From Bacteroidota bacterium (lineage in GTDB: Bacteria > Bacteroidota > Bacteroidia > NS11-12g > UBA9320): a DNA stretch of 48,451 bases. Shown piece by piece: positions 1 through 8,817 of this stretch. Position 1 is the stretch's first letter. Every line of letters starts with the position of its first letter. The stretch is taken from the NCBI GenBank assembly GCA_024679565.1, contig JAIBDD010000022.1, positions 1-48,451 on the forward strand, written 5' to 3'. The position numbers were made by a program, and so were the translations under genes. Below the pieces are notes generated by a model that searched no databases, was not told where the DNA came from, and saw nothing but the letters and a program-made list of their open reading frames with translations.

Positions 1-69
1 TGTTGGGGAGCATGTTTTTGGGAAGACTTTTTGTTTCGTTTTTGGTCTCAAAAATGAAAATCGGTTATA

Positions 70-146
70 GGCTGATAAGCCTAATGGAAGAAAGTCAGAA
101 GGCTGATAAGCCTAAACGACGACGGGCCAAATGCTGATAAACCTAA
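70..146. repeat. Three direct repeats at exact 31-bp period in a gene-free left end
   Basis: The unit GGCTGATAAGCCTAA occurs at 70-84 and 101-115, and a degenerate copy (TGCTGATAAACCTAA) occurs at 132-146, so each copy begins exactly 31 bp after the previous one. The first two copies are small inverted repeats (AGGCT, GATA, AGCCT). Because 31 is not a multiple of three, this is not a coding repeat. The whole stretch 1-285 contains no convincing gene. A short open frame from 3 to 137 on the plus strand could be the end of a gene entering from the left, but it resembles nothing I recognise. The repeats could be binding sites on one face of the helix or a remnant of a dispersed repeat. Confidence 0.75.
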
Positions 147-285
147 GCCAAGAATAATAGTAAATCAGAGATAAAATGCAGTATTGCGCTGGGTAATCTC
201 ACTTTATATTTTGATTGGACGCAAACCAGTCAAAGACATTCTTTATAGCATTTTCAATTATCAAATATCAATTTCCAATTAGATT

Positions 286-963
286 TCAATCAGATAACAA
301 ATCCGGACGACGTTCCTCCGTACGTTTTAGCGCCATTTCATCATTCCACTTTTCAATTTCAGCAAAATGCCCTGACAATAAGACGTCAGGAACTTTCCAT
401 CCGTTAATTTCAGCTGGTCTAGTATAAATAGGAGGGGCCAGGAGGCCATCTTGAAAACTATCTGTTAAAGCAGATGTCTCATCCGAAATCACTCCAGGAA
501 GTAAACGCACCACAGCATCTGCAATCATCGCTGCAGCTAATTCGCCACCTGTAAGTACAAAGTCTCCAATTGATATTTCTTTTGTAATGATATGGTCTCT
601 AATGCGCTGATCGATGCCTTTGTAATGACCGCACAACAGTACTAAGTTTTGTTGAAGTGACATCTGATTGGCTACCGACTGGTTGAAGGTTTCTCCATCT
701 GGAGTCATATAAACGATATCATCATAGTTGCGCTCCTTTTTTAAGTCATTTATGCAATTAGAAACGGGCTCAACCATTAACACCATGCCTGCGCTTCCAC
801 CATAAATTTTATCATCGATTTGCCGATATGGCCCTTGGCCGTAGTCTCTTAAGTTGTGAACGATTATCTCGGCTAATCCCTTGTCAGCAGCTCGCTTTAG
901 GATGCTCTGGTTTACAGGGCCGTCAAGCAATTCTGGTACTGCGGAAATGATGTCGATACGCAT
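286..963 (-). CDS. trmD: tRNA (guanine-N1)-methyltransferase TrmD
   Basis: TrmD methylates G37 next to the anticodon of certain tRNAs with S-adenosylmethionine and so prevents frameshifting. The 225-residue product has the usual family length. It shows the knotted SPOUT-domain signatures: GHYKGIDQR near the middle, then [23 protein letters not shown] and LLPGV shortly after, as well as [13 protein letters not shown] in the N-terminal part. The start [13 protein letters not shown] fits the family exactly. It lies 17 nt downstream of the lipoprotein gene on the same strand, but a perfect -7 box lies just 4 nt upstream of its ATG, so it may have its own promoter and a leaderless message. In many bacteria trmD sits with rplS; here rplS is separate, near 11.5 kb. 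The identification is secure. Confidence 0.97.
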   Translation of the reverse strand: MRIDIISAVPELLDGPVNQSILKRAADKGLAEIIVHNLRDYGQGPYRQIDDKIYGGSAGMVLMVEPVSNCINDLKKERNYDDIVYMTPDGETFNQSVANQMSLQQNLVLLCGHYKGIDQRIRDHIITKEISIGDFVLTGGELAAAMIADAVVRLLPGVISDETSALTDSFQDGLLAPPIYTRPAEINGWKVPDVLLSGHFAEIEKWNDEMALKRTEERRPDLLSD

Positions 964-967
964 GAGG

Positions 968-975
968 CAAAGATA
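968..975 (-). promoter_or_regulatory. -7 box of trmD (TATCTTTG)
   Basis: On the minus strand TATCTTTG matches the Bacteroidota -7 consensus TAnnTTTG in all fixed positions and is followed by C, as is common. It ends 4 nt before the trmD ATG, so transcription would start at or next to the start codon. No convincing -33 TTG is visible. Confidence 0.55.
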
Positions 976-980
976 GTGGA

Positions 981-1910
981 TTAGTCGGCAACCGGCTCCG
1001 CTTCACTTATACGCATGGGAACGAGTTTTCTTACCTCTTTTTGTTGAGTTAATTCTAGGTCTTCAAAAGAAGAATTAAATTTTGTTTTTGATACTTCATC
1101 TCGCACTTCATTGTACGCTCTTGTAATCTCATTGTAGACGGCTACATATTTTTTAATACTTGTCCCTCTCTGATTTTTTAATGAAACAATCTTTTGAGAG
1201 GTTGGTGCTCCATCTCCAGTTAAGAATGTTTTGGTCAGAGGTGCTATTTCTATAACTTCTGCTGACACACCAGAGACCATAACCTGGTCGTTACCATCAA
1301 CAACAACTTCAAGCACCAATTTTGGATCTAATTGTACATCCTGAGTTGGGGTGTCAGGATAAGGAGGTAACAACACTTGCAACCCTTTCTCTGTATTTAT
1401 CGTTCCAACTAGAAATTTAAAAAACAACAACTTGTATAATGGACTGTCAAAATCTTTTGAATTGACATGATTCAAAATACTTGTTGTGACGATAGTGGGA
1501 GATATGTCTTTTTTAGCTTCTATTTCGTCAAAGATGCTAGACATTTTGTACGAAAAGTTGTTGGTGTCCTTGACATTCCAGACTTCTCCAAGGCTATCAA
1601 AATTGACTGTGATATCTAAGTTTGATAATGCTTCTTGGTTACGTTGATCAATATGGAAATCAGGAACCGAAACTTCACCTGTTTGGTTTGCATGTTTAAT
1701 GAAGTACATGTAGTTAGCTGGTGCTCCACCTGAAAAATAATGTCCATCGATCATGGCTTGTTCACAATCGTTTATGATAGAGTCTATGTTGCTTCCTGCG
1801 AGTTCCAATCTAGTTGTTAATAGATTTAGGTATGCATCGTCTATTGTTCTGCGGTAGCATGATGTGCTGCTTAAGAGAAAGGATAGTGTTAACAAGGTTA
1901 GAATGCGCAT
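981..1910 (-). CDS. Lipoprotein with an ExbD-like C-terminal tail
   Basis: This 309-residue protein is read from ATG 1910; an in-frame TTG at 1913 is also possible. It begins with a hydrophobic signal segment ([18 protein letters not shown]) ending at a weak lipobox cysteine, so an envelope lipoprotein is likely. The body is not recognised. The last 50 or so residues, with [14 protein letters not shown] and the ending [12 protein letters not shown], resemble the C-terminal tail that I recall from the longer ExbD proteins of Bacteroidota. The N-terminal transmembrane anchor and periplasmic fold typical of ExbD are not obvious, and no exbB lies nearby. It could be a diverged relative or a protein that borrowed this tail to work with a TonB/ExbB-type or gliding motor. 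The function is unknown. It is followed closely by trmD. Confidence 0.75.
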   Translation of the reverse strand: MRILTLLTLSFLLSSTSCYRRTIDDAYLNLLTTRLELAGSNIDSIINDCEQAMIDGHYFSGGAPANYMYFIKHANQTGEVSVPDFHIDQRNQEALSNLDITVNFDSLGEVWNVKDTNNFSYKMSSIFDEIEAKKDISPTIVTTSILNHVNSKDFDSPLYKLLFFKFLVGTINTEKGLQVLLPPYPDTPTQDVQLDPKLVLEVVVDGNDQVMVSGVSAEVIEIAPLTKTFLTGDGAPTSQKIVSLKNQRGTSIKKYVAVYNEITRAYNEVRDEVSKTKFNSSFEDLELTQQKEVRKLVPMRISEAEPVAD

Positions 1911-1914
1911 CAAA

Positions 1915-1922
1915 CAAATCTA
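1915..1922 (-). promoter_or_regulatory. -7 box candidate of the ExbD-tail lipoprotein (TAGATTTG)
   Basis: TAGATTTG on the minus strand is a full match to TAnnTTTG and ends 4 nt before the ATG at 1910, the same spacing as at trmD and the SRAP gene. The dnaN terminator lies directly upstream, so the -33 region would fall inside the terminator hairpin. Confidence 0.45.
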
Positions 1923-1937
1923 TAAAATATTGAACAT

Positions 1938-1967
1938 AAAAAAACCCTGATACTTAGTACCAGGGTT
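1938..1967 (-). terminator. Rho-independent terminator of dnaN
   Basis: An 11-nt arm at 1943-1953 pairs with 1957-1967 around a TTA loop, with one mismatch. On the minus strand the hairpin is followed by seven U (1938-1944). It lies about 150 bp past the dnaN stop and about 28 bp before the next start codon. Confidence 0.85.
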
Positions 1968-2118
1968 GTGCTGTTGGCTTTCAGACTCGTTTAAAGTCTT
2001 AAGTCAAATGTAAGCCTCGTGGGCCCCATTTACTGTCACGGTAATATCAAATTTGAATGACGTTTAGTTGTAATTCAATTTCTGACAGTTTACTGTTCTA
2101 ATTGTGACAAACCATATT

Positions 2119-3246
2119 TTAAGCTGATGGGCTGTTTAACATCATCGGCATTACAAGCATTAATAAATCCTCGTTTTCTTCATTTTCATCAGGTAATATA
2201 ATACCTGCTCGACTAGGTTCAGATAGTTCAACACGCACTGATACAGCATCAATATTGTTTAGGATATCCATTAACAACTTTGAATTAAATCCAATCTCAA
2301 TATCTACACCTTCATACGCACAACCTAATCTTTCCGTTGCTTCGTTGGCCATATCGATATCTTCAGCACTTACTACCAGCTCACTTCCGCTGATTTTAAG
2401 TCTTATTTGATGGGTAGTTTTATTCGAGAATATACTGATACGCTTTACGCTGTTCAGTAGGTCCATTCTGTTGATGGTCAAAACATTAGGGTTCTCATCA
2501 GGGATAACCGCACCGTATTCTGGGTAACGCTCATCAATAAATCTACAGATTAATTTAACATCACCAAAAGAGAAATACGCATTGCTCGAATTGTAATCAA
2601 TTTTTACAACAGAGTCATCGTCGCTAAGTGTTGCCTTAAGTAAGTTTAGCGCTTTTTTAGGCAAGATAAATGAATGCTCAACGCCTGGCTTTACATCTTT
2701 ACGTTTCAATCTAACCAGTCGGTTTGCATCTGTAGCAACAAAGTTTGCAGAATCATTAAACAACTCTACATATACGCCAGTTAAGTTCAAACGTAAATCG
2801 TCTGTGCCAGTAGCGAAAATTGTTTTCGATATACTGCTCAATAATGTCATGGAAGACATTTCGAAAGAAGTGTCTGAGTCTAAATCAGGTGTTTTAGGAA
2901 AGTCTTCACCAGGTTGTCCAGATAATTTATATCGACCATTTTCAGATCTTAACTCAATGGCATGCGTTTTTTCGTCTAACGTAAATGTAATTGGCTGGTT
3001 AGGTAGTGCTTTTAAGGTGTCCATTGTTAACCGACTTGGAACAGCAACAACACAATCTTCTTCAGATTGCACTTCCATGGTGGTAGACATGCTTGTCTCC
3101 AAATCTGTACTTGTAATGGTTAATATTCCGTCTTTTATATTAAATAAAAAATGATCGAGAATAGGCAATATCGGTTTTGCCGCTACCGTCCCTATCACAA
3201 CTTGTAACTTAGTGAGTAGGGCAGAGGTGTTAACTATAAATTTCAT
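2119..3246 (-). CDS. dnaN: DNA polymerase III beta sliding clamp
   Basis: The sliding clamp forms a ring around DNA and tethers the replicative polymerase. The product is 375 residues, the normal length for three repeated clamp domains. Recognisable features are the start MKFIVNTSALLTKLQVVIG, the segment KYKLSGQPGEDFPKTP-like (here GRYKLSGQPGEDFP) in the first third, and the C-terminal ending LLMLVMPMMLN, which matches the clamp's usual final strand (VMPMRL-like). No dnaA or recF lies beside it, as is common in Bacteroidota. It appears to be a single-gene transcript with a terminator at 1938-1967 and a candidate -7 box at 3276-3283. The identification is secure. Confidence 0.97.
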   Translation of the reverse strand: MKFIVNTSALLTKLQVVIGTVAAKPILPILDHFLFNIKDGILTITSTDLETSMSTTMEVQSEEDCVVAVPSRLTMDTLKALPNQPITFTLDEKTHAIELRSENGRYKLSGQPGEDFPKTPDLDSDTSFEMSSMTLLSSISKTIFATGTDDLRLNLTGVYVELFNDSANFVATDANRLVRLKRKDVKPGVEHSFILPKKALNLLKATLSDDDSVVKIDYNSSNAYFSFGDVKLICRFIDERYPEYGAVIPDENPNVLTINRMDLLNSVKRISIFSNKTTHQIRLKISGSELVVSAEDIDMANEATERLGCAYEGVDIEIGFNSKLLMDILNNIDAVSVRVELSEPSRAGIILPDENEENEDLLMLVMPMMLNSPSA

Positions 3247-3275
3247 TAAACCGTTTTAATTAAAATAAATGATGG

Positions 3276-3283
3276 CGAAGTTA
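3276..3283 (-). promoter_or_regulatory. -7 box candidate of dnaN (TAACTTCG)
   Basis: TAACTTCG matches TAnnTTTG at all but one fixed base; the TTCG variant recurs upstream of several genes here. A TTG lies about 21 nt upstream. The leader would be roughly 25 nt. Confidence 0.4.
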
Positions 3284-3439
3284 AACCATTGATACAAAAT
3301 AACTCAACTAATGTGCAAATATTCACAGTGAGTGTTGAGAAGGATGTAGCAAATGGAATACGCTTAAAGAATTCTTGCATATTTAATAAATAACTGTTGA
3401 ATGCTTTTATCTTTCCAGTCTAAATTTAATAGACACAGC

Positions 3440-4516
3440 ATGAGCGATGACCAAAACGATCTACCAATCGTAAATCCTGAAGAAAACAACCAGATTGAAC
3501 AGCCAAACGTTCCTGAATCGATTTCAGAGCCACAGACAGAACCCGCTATTAATGTTGGGGTTACAGCTGAAATATTAGACATAATCAACATTTCGGATGC
3601 AATAAAGCAACAGTTGTCACGGGTGATTGTTGGTCAAACAGACCTGATGGATTTAATGATTATAGCCATTTTGACCAAGGGACATATCCTAATTGAAGGA
3701 GTGCCAGGCGTTGCAAAAACATTAACGGCCAAATTATTCGCACAAACCGTGAATGCCGATTTTAGCCGAATTCAATTTACGCCAGATTTAATGCCCAGTG
3801 ATATTTTGGGGACCAATATTTTTAACGCGAAAACGAACGATTTTGAATTTAAAGCTGGACCAATTTTCGCAGACATCGTAGTTGCCGACGAAATAAACCG
3901 AGCACCGGCGAAAACTCAAGCCGCCATGTTTGAAGTCATGCAAGAGGCGCAAGTGTCTGTAGATGGAGTAACTCGATCTATGGGTGATGCGTTCATGGTG
4001 TTAGCCACGCAAAACCCAATTGATAACGAAGGCACTTATAATCTACCAGAAGCCCAGTTAGATAGATTTTTGTTTAAGATTGTTGTTGACTATCCGAGCC
4101 TGTTTGAAGACATAAAGATTTTGGAACGATTCCAGAATGATTTTGATATGAAAGAAGCAGAGTCAATTGAGAAAGTAGTAGACTTAAAGAAGCTTGTCGA
4201 GCTTAGAAAAACGATTGAAAATATCACAATTTCAAGTCAAATATTGGAATACATTGCAGGCATCATCCAAGAAACCCGTAGAACGGGTGATTTGTTTTTG
4301 GGTGCATCATCTCGAGCAGCCATTTGGTTAATGAAGGCTTCCAAAGCCGCCGCAGCCTTGCATGGTAGAAATTTTGTGACTCCAGATGACGTACGCTGGG
4401 TCACTAAGCCAGTTTTGAACCATAGGATTATTCTTTCCCCACAACGCGAAATGGAAGGTGTTCCGGCATCCACTATTTTACAACAGATTATTGAGAAAGT
4501 AGAAGTTCCAAGATAA
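3440..4516 (+). CDS. MoxR-family AAA+ ATPase
   Basis: MoxR ATPases act as chaperone-like machines, usually with a DUF58/VWA partner encoded next to them. The 358-residue product has Walker A GVPGVAKT (about residues 87-94), Walker B ADEINRAPAKTQAAMFEVMQE, and the sensor segment ATQNPIDNEGTYNLPEAQLDRF typical of the family. I chose ATG 3440 (MSDDQND) rather than the earlier ATG at 3401, because the added 13 residues are basic, unlike the family, and the usual acidic N-terminus begins here. Four bases separate it from the DUF58 gene, so the two form an operon. The larger batI/aerotolerance cluster that often follows is absent from this window. Confidence 0.93.
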   Translation: MSDDQNDLPIVNPEENNQIEQPNVPESISEPQTEPAINVGVTAEILDIINISDAIKQQLSRVIVGQTDLMDLMIIAILTKGHILIEGVPGVAKTLTAKLFAQTVNADFSRIQFTPDLMPSDILGTNIFNAKTNDFEFKAGPIFADIVVADEINRAPAKTQAAMFEVMQEAQVSVDGVTRSMGDAFMVLATQNPIDNEGTYNLPEAQLDRFLFKIVVDYPSLFEDIKILERFQNDFDMKEAESIEKVVDLKKLVELRKTIENITISSQILEYIAGIIQETRRTGDLFLGASSRAAIWLMKASKAAAALHGRNFVTPDDVRWVTKPVLNHRIILSPQREMEGVPASTILQQIIEKVEVPR

Positions 4517-4520
4517 GCTT

Positions 4521-5867
4521 TTGAAGCGCTTCTTACGTCATATCAAGTCAATCTACTTCAATACCATAACTTTTTGGTTGTTTGGTGTTATAGTCGTTAC
4601 CATGGTGCTTGGGGCCTGGCTTAATATATTGTTTATAGTTTCTGTCATCGCAGCATTAGGGTTTATTATTTTGTTGGTGATCGACTATTTTTTGCTCTAC
4701 TGGCGTGGAGGATACATTGATGCAGAACGTAAACTTGCTAAAGTATTATCTCTAGGGGACGACAACAACATTCAAGTAGAAGTGACCAATGGTTTTCTTG
4801 CATCCGTAAAAATCAAGGTATTAGATAACTTACCTTATCGGCTGCAGATAAGAGATTTTGGTATTGATCAATTGCTTAAGCCGGGGGAGATAAAAGTTTT
4901 AAAGTACAACATTCATCCGTTATCTCGTGGGGTATACACATTTGGGAATATAGATCTTTTTGTATCCTCTGATTTATTTGGCATGTTGCAAAGACGCATT
5001 GAGATTAATCAATCCTTGGATGTTGCCGTTTATCCGTCGTTGATTCATATGAAGGAAGTTGAGCTAAAGACGCTATCAAAAATTGCGCTTAGTCAAGGCG
5101 TCAAGAAAATGCGTAGACTGGGGCACAGTTATGAATTTGAACAAATCAAAACCTATGTGCAAGGTGATGATTATCGCAGTATAAACTGGAAATCAACAGG
5201 TCGTAATCAAACCTTGATGATCAATCAATATGAGGATGAGAAGTCACAACCCATCTATTTTGCGATTGATCAGGGCCGAAATATGCGTATGCCATTTAAC
5301 GGGTTGAGTTTGATAGATTATGCAGTAAATAGTACGTTAGCGATTAGTAATGTTGCGTTGCAAAAAAGTGATCGAGTAGGTTTACTCACGTTTGATAAGG
5401 AGTTTGATGTATTTATAAAAGCTGCGAACAGGCGAGGACAATTATCAGCAATTTTGGAATCACTTTATGCCATCAAACAAGAAGATCTTGATGCCAATTT
5501 CAATGCCTTGTATCATGCCGTTAAGCGCAATGTGCGGCAACGGTCATTAATTTTCTTGTTTACCAATTGCAATACACTTCATTCACTACAACGAATCAAA
5601 CCTGTGTTGAGTTTGATGAATAAAAAGCACTTATTGGTGACCATTTTGTTCGAAAATTCTGAAATAGCTGAGTTGGCTGCTAAGAAACCGACGAGCTTGG
5701 AAGAAATCTACGAGAATACCATCGCAGAAAAGTTCTTGTATGAACAAAGATTGATTGCCTCAGAACTAAACACCTTAGGTGTTCAAACGATCGTTTCAAA
5801 ACCGGAGGAGCTTTCAATAAATACAATTAACAAGTATTTGGAGCTAAAATCTCAGGGAAAGATTTAG
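4521..5867 (+). CDS. DUF58 family protein, partner of MoxR
   Basis: The 448-residue protein has two membrane segments near the N-terminus (about residues 14-55) and a cytoplasmic DUF58 domain. The diagnostic stretch is YEFEQIKTYVQGDDYRSINW, followed by a VWA-like region (IYFAIDQGRNMRMPF, DRVGLLTFDKEF). DUF58 proteins work with MoxR ATPases in envelope-stress or complex-assembly roles that remain poorly defined. The start is a TTG at 4521 just after the moxR stop: it gives MKRFLRHIKSIYF before the first membrane helix, and the next ATG would cut into that helix. It converges on the glycosyltransferase gene with only 12 bp between the stop codons and no obvious terminator. Confidence 0.9.
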   Translation: MKRFLRHIKSIYFNTITFWLFGVIVVTMVLGAWLNILFIVSVIAALGFIILLVIDYFLLYWRGGYIDAERKLAKVLSLGDDNNIQVEVTNGFLASVKIKVLDNLPYRLQIRDFGIDQLLKPGEIKVLKYNIHPLSRGVYTFGNIDLFVSSDLFGMLQRRIEINQSLDVAVYPSLIHMKEVELKTLSKIALSQGVKKMRRLGHSYEFEQIKTYVQGDDYRSINWKSTGRNQTLMINQYEDEKSQPIYFAIDQGRNMRMPFNGLSLIDYAVNSTLAISNVALQKSDRVGLLTFDKEFDVFIKAANRRGQLSAILESLYAIKQEDLDANFNALYHAVKRNVRQRSLIFLFTNCNTLHSLQRIKPVLSLMNKKHLLVTILFENSEIAELAAKKPTSLEEIYENTIAEKFLYEQRLIASELNTLGVQTIVSKPEELSINTINKYLELKSQGKI

Positions 5868-5879
5868 ATGTATAGCAGC

Positions 5880-7088
5880 CTATAAACTTTGATAAAAACC
5901 AATCAATCGGTTTACTACGCTTTGATTGGAGTACTGTTGCTCTATCAGTTTACGGGCGTTAAGCTTTAGGCTTGTTGATAAGGCGGGGTCGTTGTTCAAA
6001 CGTTGAAAGGCCGACACAAACTCTGTAGGCGTATCTGCGATTAAGATATCTTTTCCATCCGTACAGTCGATGCCTTGTGCACCAATAGTCGTGCTTACTA
6101 CAATCTTTCCGGCACTCATCGCTTCTAATATTTTCAAGCGAATACCACTACCAGATTTTAATGGAACTACGGTGATGCCTTTGTCTTTTATAAAGTCAGT
6201 GGCAGAAGCCACTTCGCCAATCATCTCGACGCCTTTATGGGTTCTATTTTTAAACTCTGCCGGCATGCCTTTCCCCGCAACATAGAATGTTTGTTCTGGG
6301 AATTGCGCTAAAAGTAAGGGCCATACATCGTCAATAAACCACTCCACAGCTTCTACATTTGGCATCCATTCTAAACTACCTATGTGGTATATCGCTACAT
6401 TCTGCGCACTTTGAGAAATATCCCAGAGCTGAGTGTCGATACCAGCAGGAGAGGGGAATATAGGGGCTGAGCACCCTAGTTTTTTAAATAGTTCACCATC
6501 ATCAACCGTTACCGGTATCAGTGCATCATATTGATTTAAATGCTGTTGTTCAAATTGTTTTAACCGTTTCGCGAGGAGGTTTAAATACCACTTCTTTATT
6601 GGGTTACGGGAATTCTTGGATAAGCGCTCCCATATTTGGTATTCCACATTGTGTTGGCGCAAAACAACTTTGGCTTTATTCTTATTGGCAAAGATTGTTG
6701 TTGAGTATCGAGCTGGGAAAGTGCCTTCAATTTGAATTATATCGTATTGATTGTTTTGTAGGTGTTGGGTTAACGCATTTTCAAAATCTGAGTCATAAAA
6801 TCGCTCAACGTTGTAAGACTTGTTGGTGAATAGATTCAAAAACGCCGGTATTGGTTTTACATCTGTATCAATTGGGTAAACGTGATAAGTGCAATACTTT
6901 GTAAGCTCAACTTTAGCTTGCTGATGATCAATGTGATGTTTTTTTGCTGCTAATGCGAAAAGCGTAACAGAACAGCCTGCTTCAGAAAACCCCTTGGTAT
7001 AATTGTAAATACCTATTGTACCTCCTTCATTCAATGGAAAAGGAACACGATTAGAAACTTGTAGAATTTTTAACCCCTTACTTTCCAT
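5880..7088 (-). CDS. Glycosyltransferase, family 4 (GT-B fold)
   Basis: The 402-residue protein has the layout of a GT4 retaining glycosyltransferase. Its N-terminal Rossmann half opens with LKILQVSNRVPFPLNEGGT, and its C-terminal half contains the donor-binding segment KSGSGIRLKILEAMSAGKIVVST, in which the glutamate and the following small-residue loop bind the nucleotide sugar. It probably adds a sugar to a surface polysaccharide or lipid; the substrate cannot be told. It overlaps the upstream LptF/LptG-type gene by 11 bp, so the two are co-transcribed, and a role in lipopolysaccharide or capsule assembly fits this. There is no signal peptide, so it is cytoplasmic or membrane-associated. 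Confidence 0.9.
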   Translation of the reverse strand: MESKGLKILQVSNRVPFPLNEGGTIGIYNYTKGFSEAGCSVTLFALAAKKHHIDHQQAKVELTKYCTYHVYPIDTDVKPIPAFLNLFTNKSYNVERFYDSDFENALTQHLQNNQYDIIQIEGTFPARYSTTIFANKNKAKVVLRQHNVEYQIWERLSKNSRNPIKKWYLNLLAKRLKQFEQQHLNQYDALIPVTVDDGELFKKLGCSAPIFPSPAGIDTQLWDISQSAQNVAIYHIGSLEWMPNVEAVEWFIDDVWPLLLAQFPEQTFYVAGKGMPAEFKNRTHKGVEMIGEVASATDFIKDKGITVVPLKSGSGIRLKILEAMSAGKIVVSTTIGAQGIDCTDGKDILIADTPTEFVSAFQRLNNDPALSTSLKLNARKLIEQQYSNQSVVNRLIGFYQSL

Positions 7089-8628
7089 CGTGTTGGCGTT
7101 GAAATATGTTAATCTTCTTAAACATTTTTCGGTAAGCTTCAGAATCGAATAGCATGGATTCGGTATTACTTTTATAGGTCAGAAAAACAGCCAGTGGAAC
7201 AAAAATCATGGGTGAAAACCACGACCCGGCCCAAACTTCTAGTACGCCTTCTCGGGCTAATTTTTCACCAACGGTTTGAAGGATGAAGAATAGAATAAAT
7301 AGTAAAATGGAAATTATCATTGGGGTTCCAAACCCACCCTTTCTAATGATAGCACCAATTGGGGCGCCAATAAACAGGAGTAAAAGACAGCTAAAAGCAA
7401 GTGTAAATTTTTTATGCCATTGAGTGGCATATCGACGTTTGCGTTCTTGCATTTTTCTTACATCGTTACTTGCGTTCTCTACAATGCGATGTAGGTTTCT
7501 TGTAGATTGATTAGCGCTTTCAACCAACTCGGTCATATTTACCTTACGCGAAGTTGGGGGCTTTGGTTTTGGTTTAAGTAACCCTTTTTTGCCTTTTGGT
7601 TGGATAGGGTCTTCTTCTATAAGGAGTGGAGGTGTTTCGATATTCATCGAGTCGATAGACGACGCTAGATACTCTCTGTAGGTTTTTCCCTTATCTAAGT
7701 TTGAAAAGTCGTATTGTTTTACCGTACTGTCTTGGGGAATTCTAAAGTAACTGGTGAGGTACTCTCTCAAGAATGCCGTTTTTTGGTCAATTAAAACCTC
7801 AAACGAATCGACCCTAACCACTATTTCAGACAGGTTTAACATTTCATAATTGTCCTTAAACATTTCTGGGTTGCTTCGGGTCAATTCTAACTCAGACATG
7901 TCAATGGCCATGTTGTACTTTTTGAATTCCATGGTGTTATGCGGATACGTCTTACTGTAATTCGCTGCGCCAACCATTTCCTCATAACGTTTTCCATCAA
8001 ACAACGTAAGCTTCAAGAAACGTTTATCTTCCGTCATCACCATATTGCCTGTTTTTGCAATCACGACGTTGGTAACACCAGATTTTCCTGATTTAGCGTA
8101 AATCAATACTTCATCCAAAGTTTGGTTATCATCGTGTTTATGGCCAACACGAATCGCAAATCCACGTAATTCTGTAAAGAATATGCCGTCTTGAATATTT
8201 AAAGCCGGTTTCTTATTTGTTACGTCATAAAATAAAGCACCCCAACTTAAGTTAGCTCTGGGAATCAATACGTTAGAAGAGTAAAATGCAATACCAGCGA
8301 TAATCATCATCGTGTATAACATGGGGCGCATTGCCTTAACCAGCGATATGCCAGCAGACTTCATAGCTACCAATTCATATCGCTCACCTAAATTGCCAAA
8401 TACCATTATGGTACTCAATAAAACAGCTAAAGGAAGCGCTCTAGGTATAAGATAAGGAATGGAGTACAGTATAAATTCGAGTATGATGTACCATTCCAAC
8501 CCTTTGCCAACTAAGTCACCAATGTATTTCCATAAAAATTGCATCAGCATTAAAAAAATACTGATACAAAATGTGGCAAGAAAGGGCCCAATAAATGACT
8601 TAACTAAAAGTAAATGGAGCTTTTTCAA
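7078..8628 (-). CDS. LptF/LptG-family lipopolysaccharide export permease (YjgP/YjgQ)
   Basis: The 516-residue protein has the family's layout: three N-terminal membrane helices (within residues 10-110, including YSIPYLIPRALPLAVLLST and the GNLGERYELVAMKSAG turn), a large periplasmic region, and three C-terminal helices starting near KKFTLAFSCLLLLFIGAPIGAIIRKGG. With LptB it would extract lipopolysaccharide from the inner membrane. It is longer than the about 360 residues of E. coli LptF/G because of an inserted loop rich in Pro and Lys (about residues 330-380, KGKKGLLKPKPKPPTS). The start is a TTG at 8628, supported by a perfect -7 box upstream and the family-like start MKKLHLLLVKSF. Whether it is LptF or LptG is not decidable here. 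Confidence 0.92.
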   Translation of the reverse strand: MKKLHLLLVKSFIGPFLATFCISIFLMLMQFLWKYIGDLVGKGLEWYIILEFILYSIPYLIPRALPLAVLLSTIMVFGNLGERYELVAMKSAGISLVKAMRPMLYTMMIIAGIAFYSSNVLIPRANLSWGALFYDVTNKKPALNIQDGIFFTELRGFAIRVGHKHDDNQTLDEVLIYAKSGKSGVTNVVIAKTGNMVMTEDKRFLKLTLFDGKRYEEMVGAANYSKTYPHNTMEFKKYNMAIDMSELELTRSNPEMFKDNYEMLNLSEIVVRVDSFEVLIDQKTAFLREYLTSYFRIPQDSTVKQYDFSNLDKGKTYREYLASSIDSMNIETPPLLIEEDPIQPKGKKGLLKPKPKPPTSRKVNMTELVESANQSTRNLHRIVENASNDVRKMQERKRRYATQWHKKFTLAFSCLLLLFIGAPIGAIIRKGGFGTPMIISILLFILFFILQTVGEKLAREGVLEVWAGSWFSPMIFVPLAVFLTYKSNTESMLFDSEAYRKMFKKINIFQRQHDGK

Positions 8629-8649
8629 GAGGTACTTGCTTTAATTATG

Positions 8650-8657
8650 CAAACGTA
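8650..8657 (-). promoter_or_regulatory. -7 box of the LptF/LptG-type gene (TACGTTTG)
   Basis: TACGTTTG on the minus strand is a full match to TAnnTTTG and is followed by C. It lies 21 nt upstream of the TTG start, giving a normal short leader, and supports that unusual start. Confidence 0.6.
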
Positions 8658-8757
8658 ATTAAATGCTTCGACTGATGTCACACATTTTTACTTCGATTAA
8701 ATGAACCATATTTCGGTGAAATCATTGTGAACATGGACTGAATAACCAATTACTCCA

Positions 8758-8817
8758 TTAGCGTTTGATTCAATTCAACTTTCATGAATCGCTCTACTCT
8801 CGATGAATAAACGCTAA
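8758..8817. repeat. Inverted repeat spanning the valS stop codon
   Basis: TTAGCGTTT (8758-8766) and its exact reverse complement AAACGCTAA (8809-8817) enclose 42 bp. The right arm contains the valS stop codon. Smaller complementary segments lie inside (GATTCA/TGAATC). No U run follows, so this is not a standard terminator. It could be a long RNA hairpin that protects the valS 3' end. Confidence 0.45.

Noticed and set aside
70..146. CRISPR array at the left end
   Set aside because: Only three short units are present, the third degenerate, with spacers of about 16 bp, and no cas genes are nearby.
8629..8813. Small gene or RNA between the LptF/LptG-type gene and valS
   Set aside because: Apart from a promoter box and the inverted repeat at the valS end, I see no start codon with a coherent frame and no tRNA-like fold.
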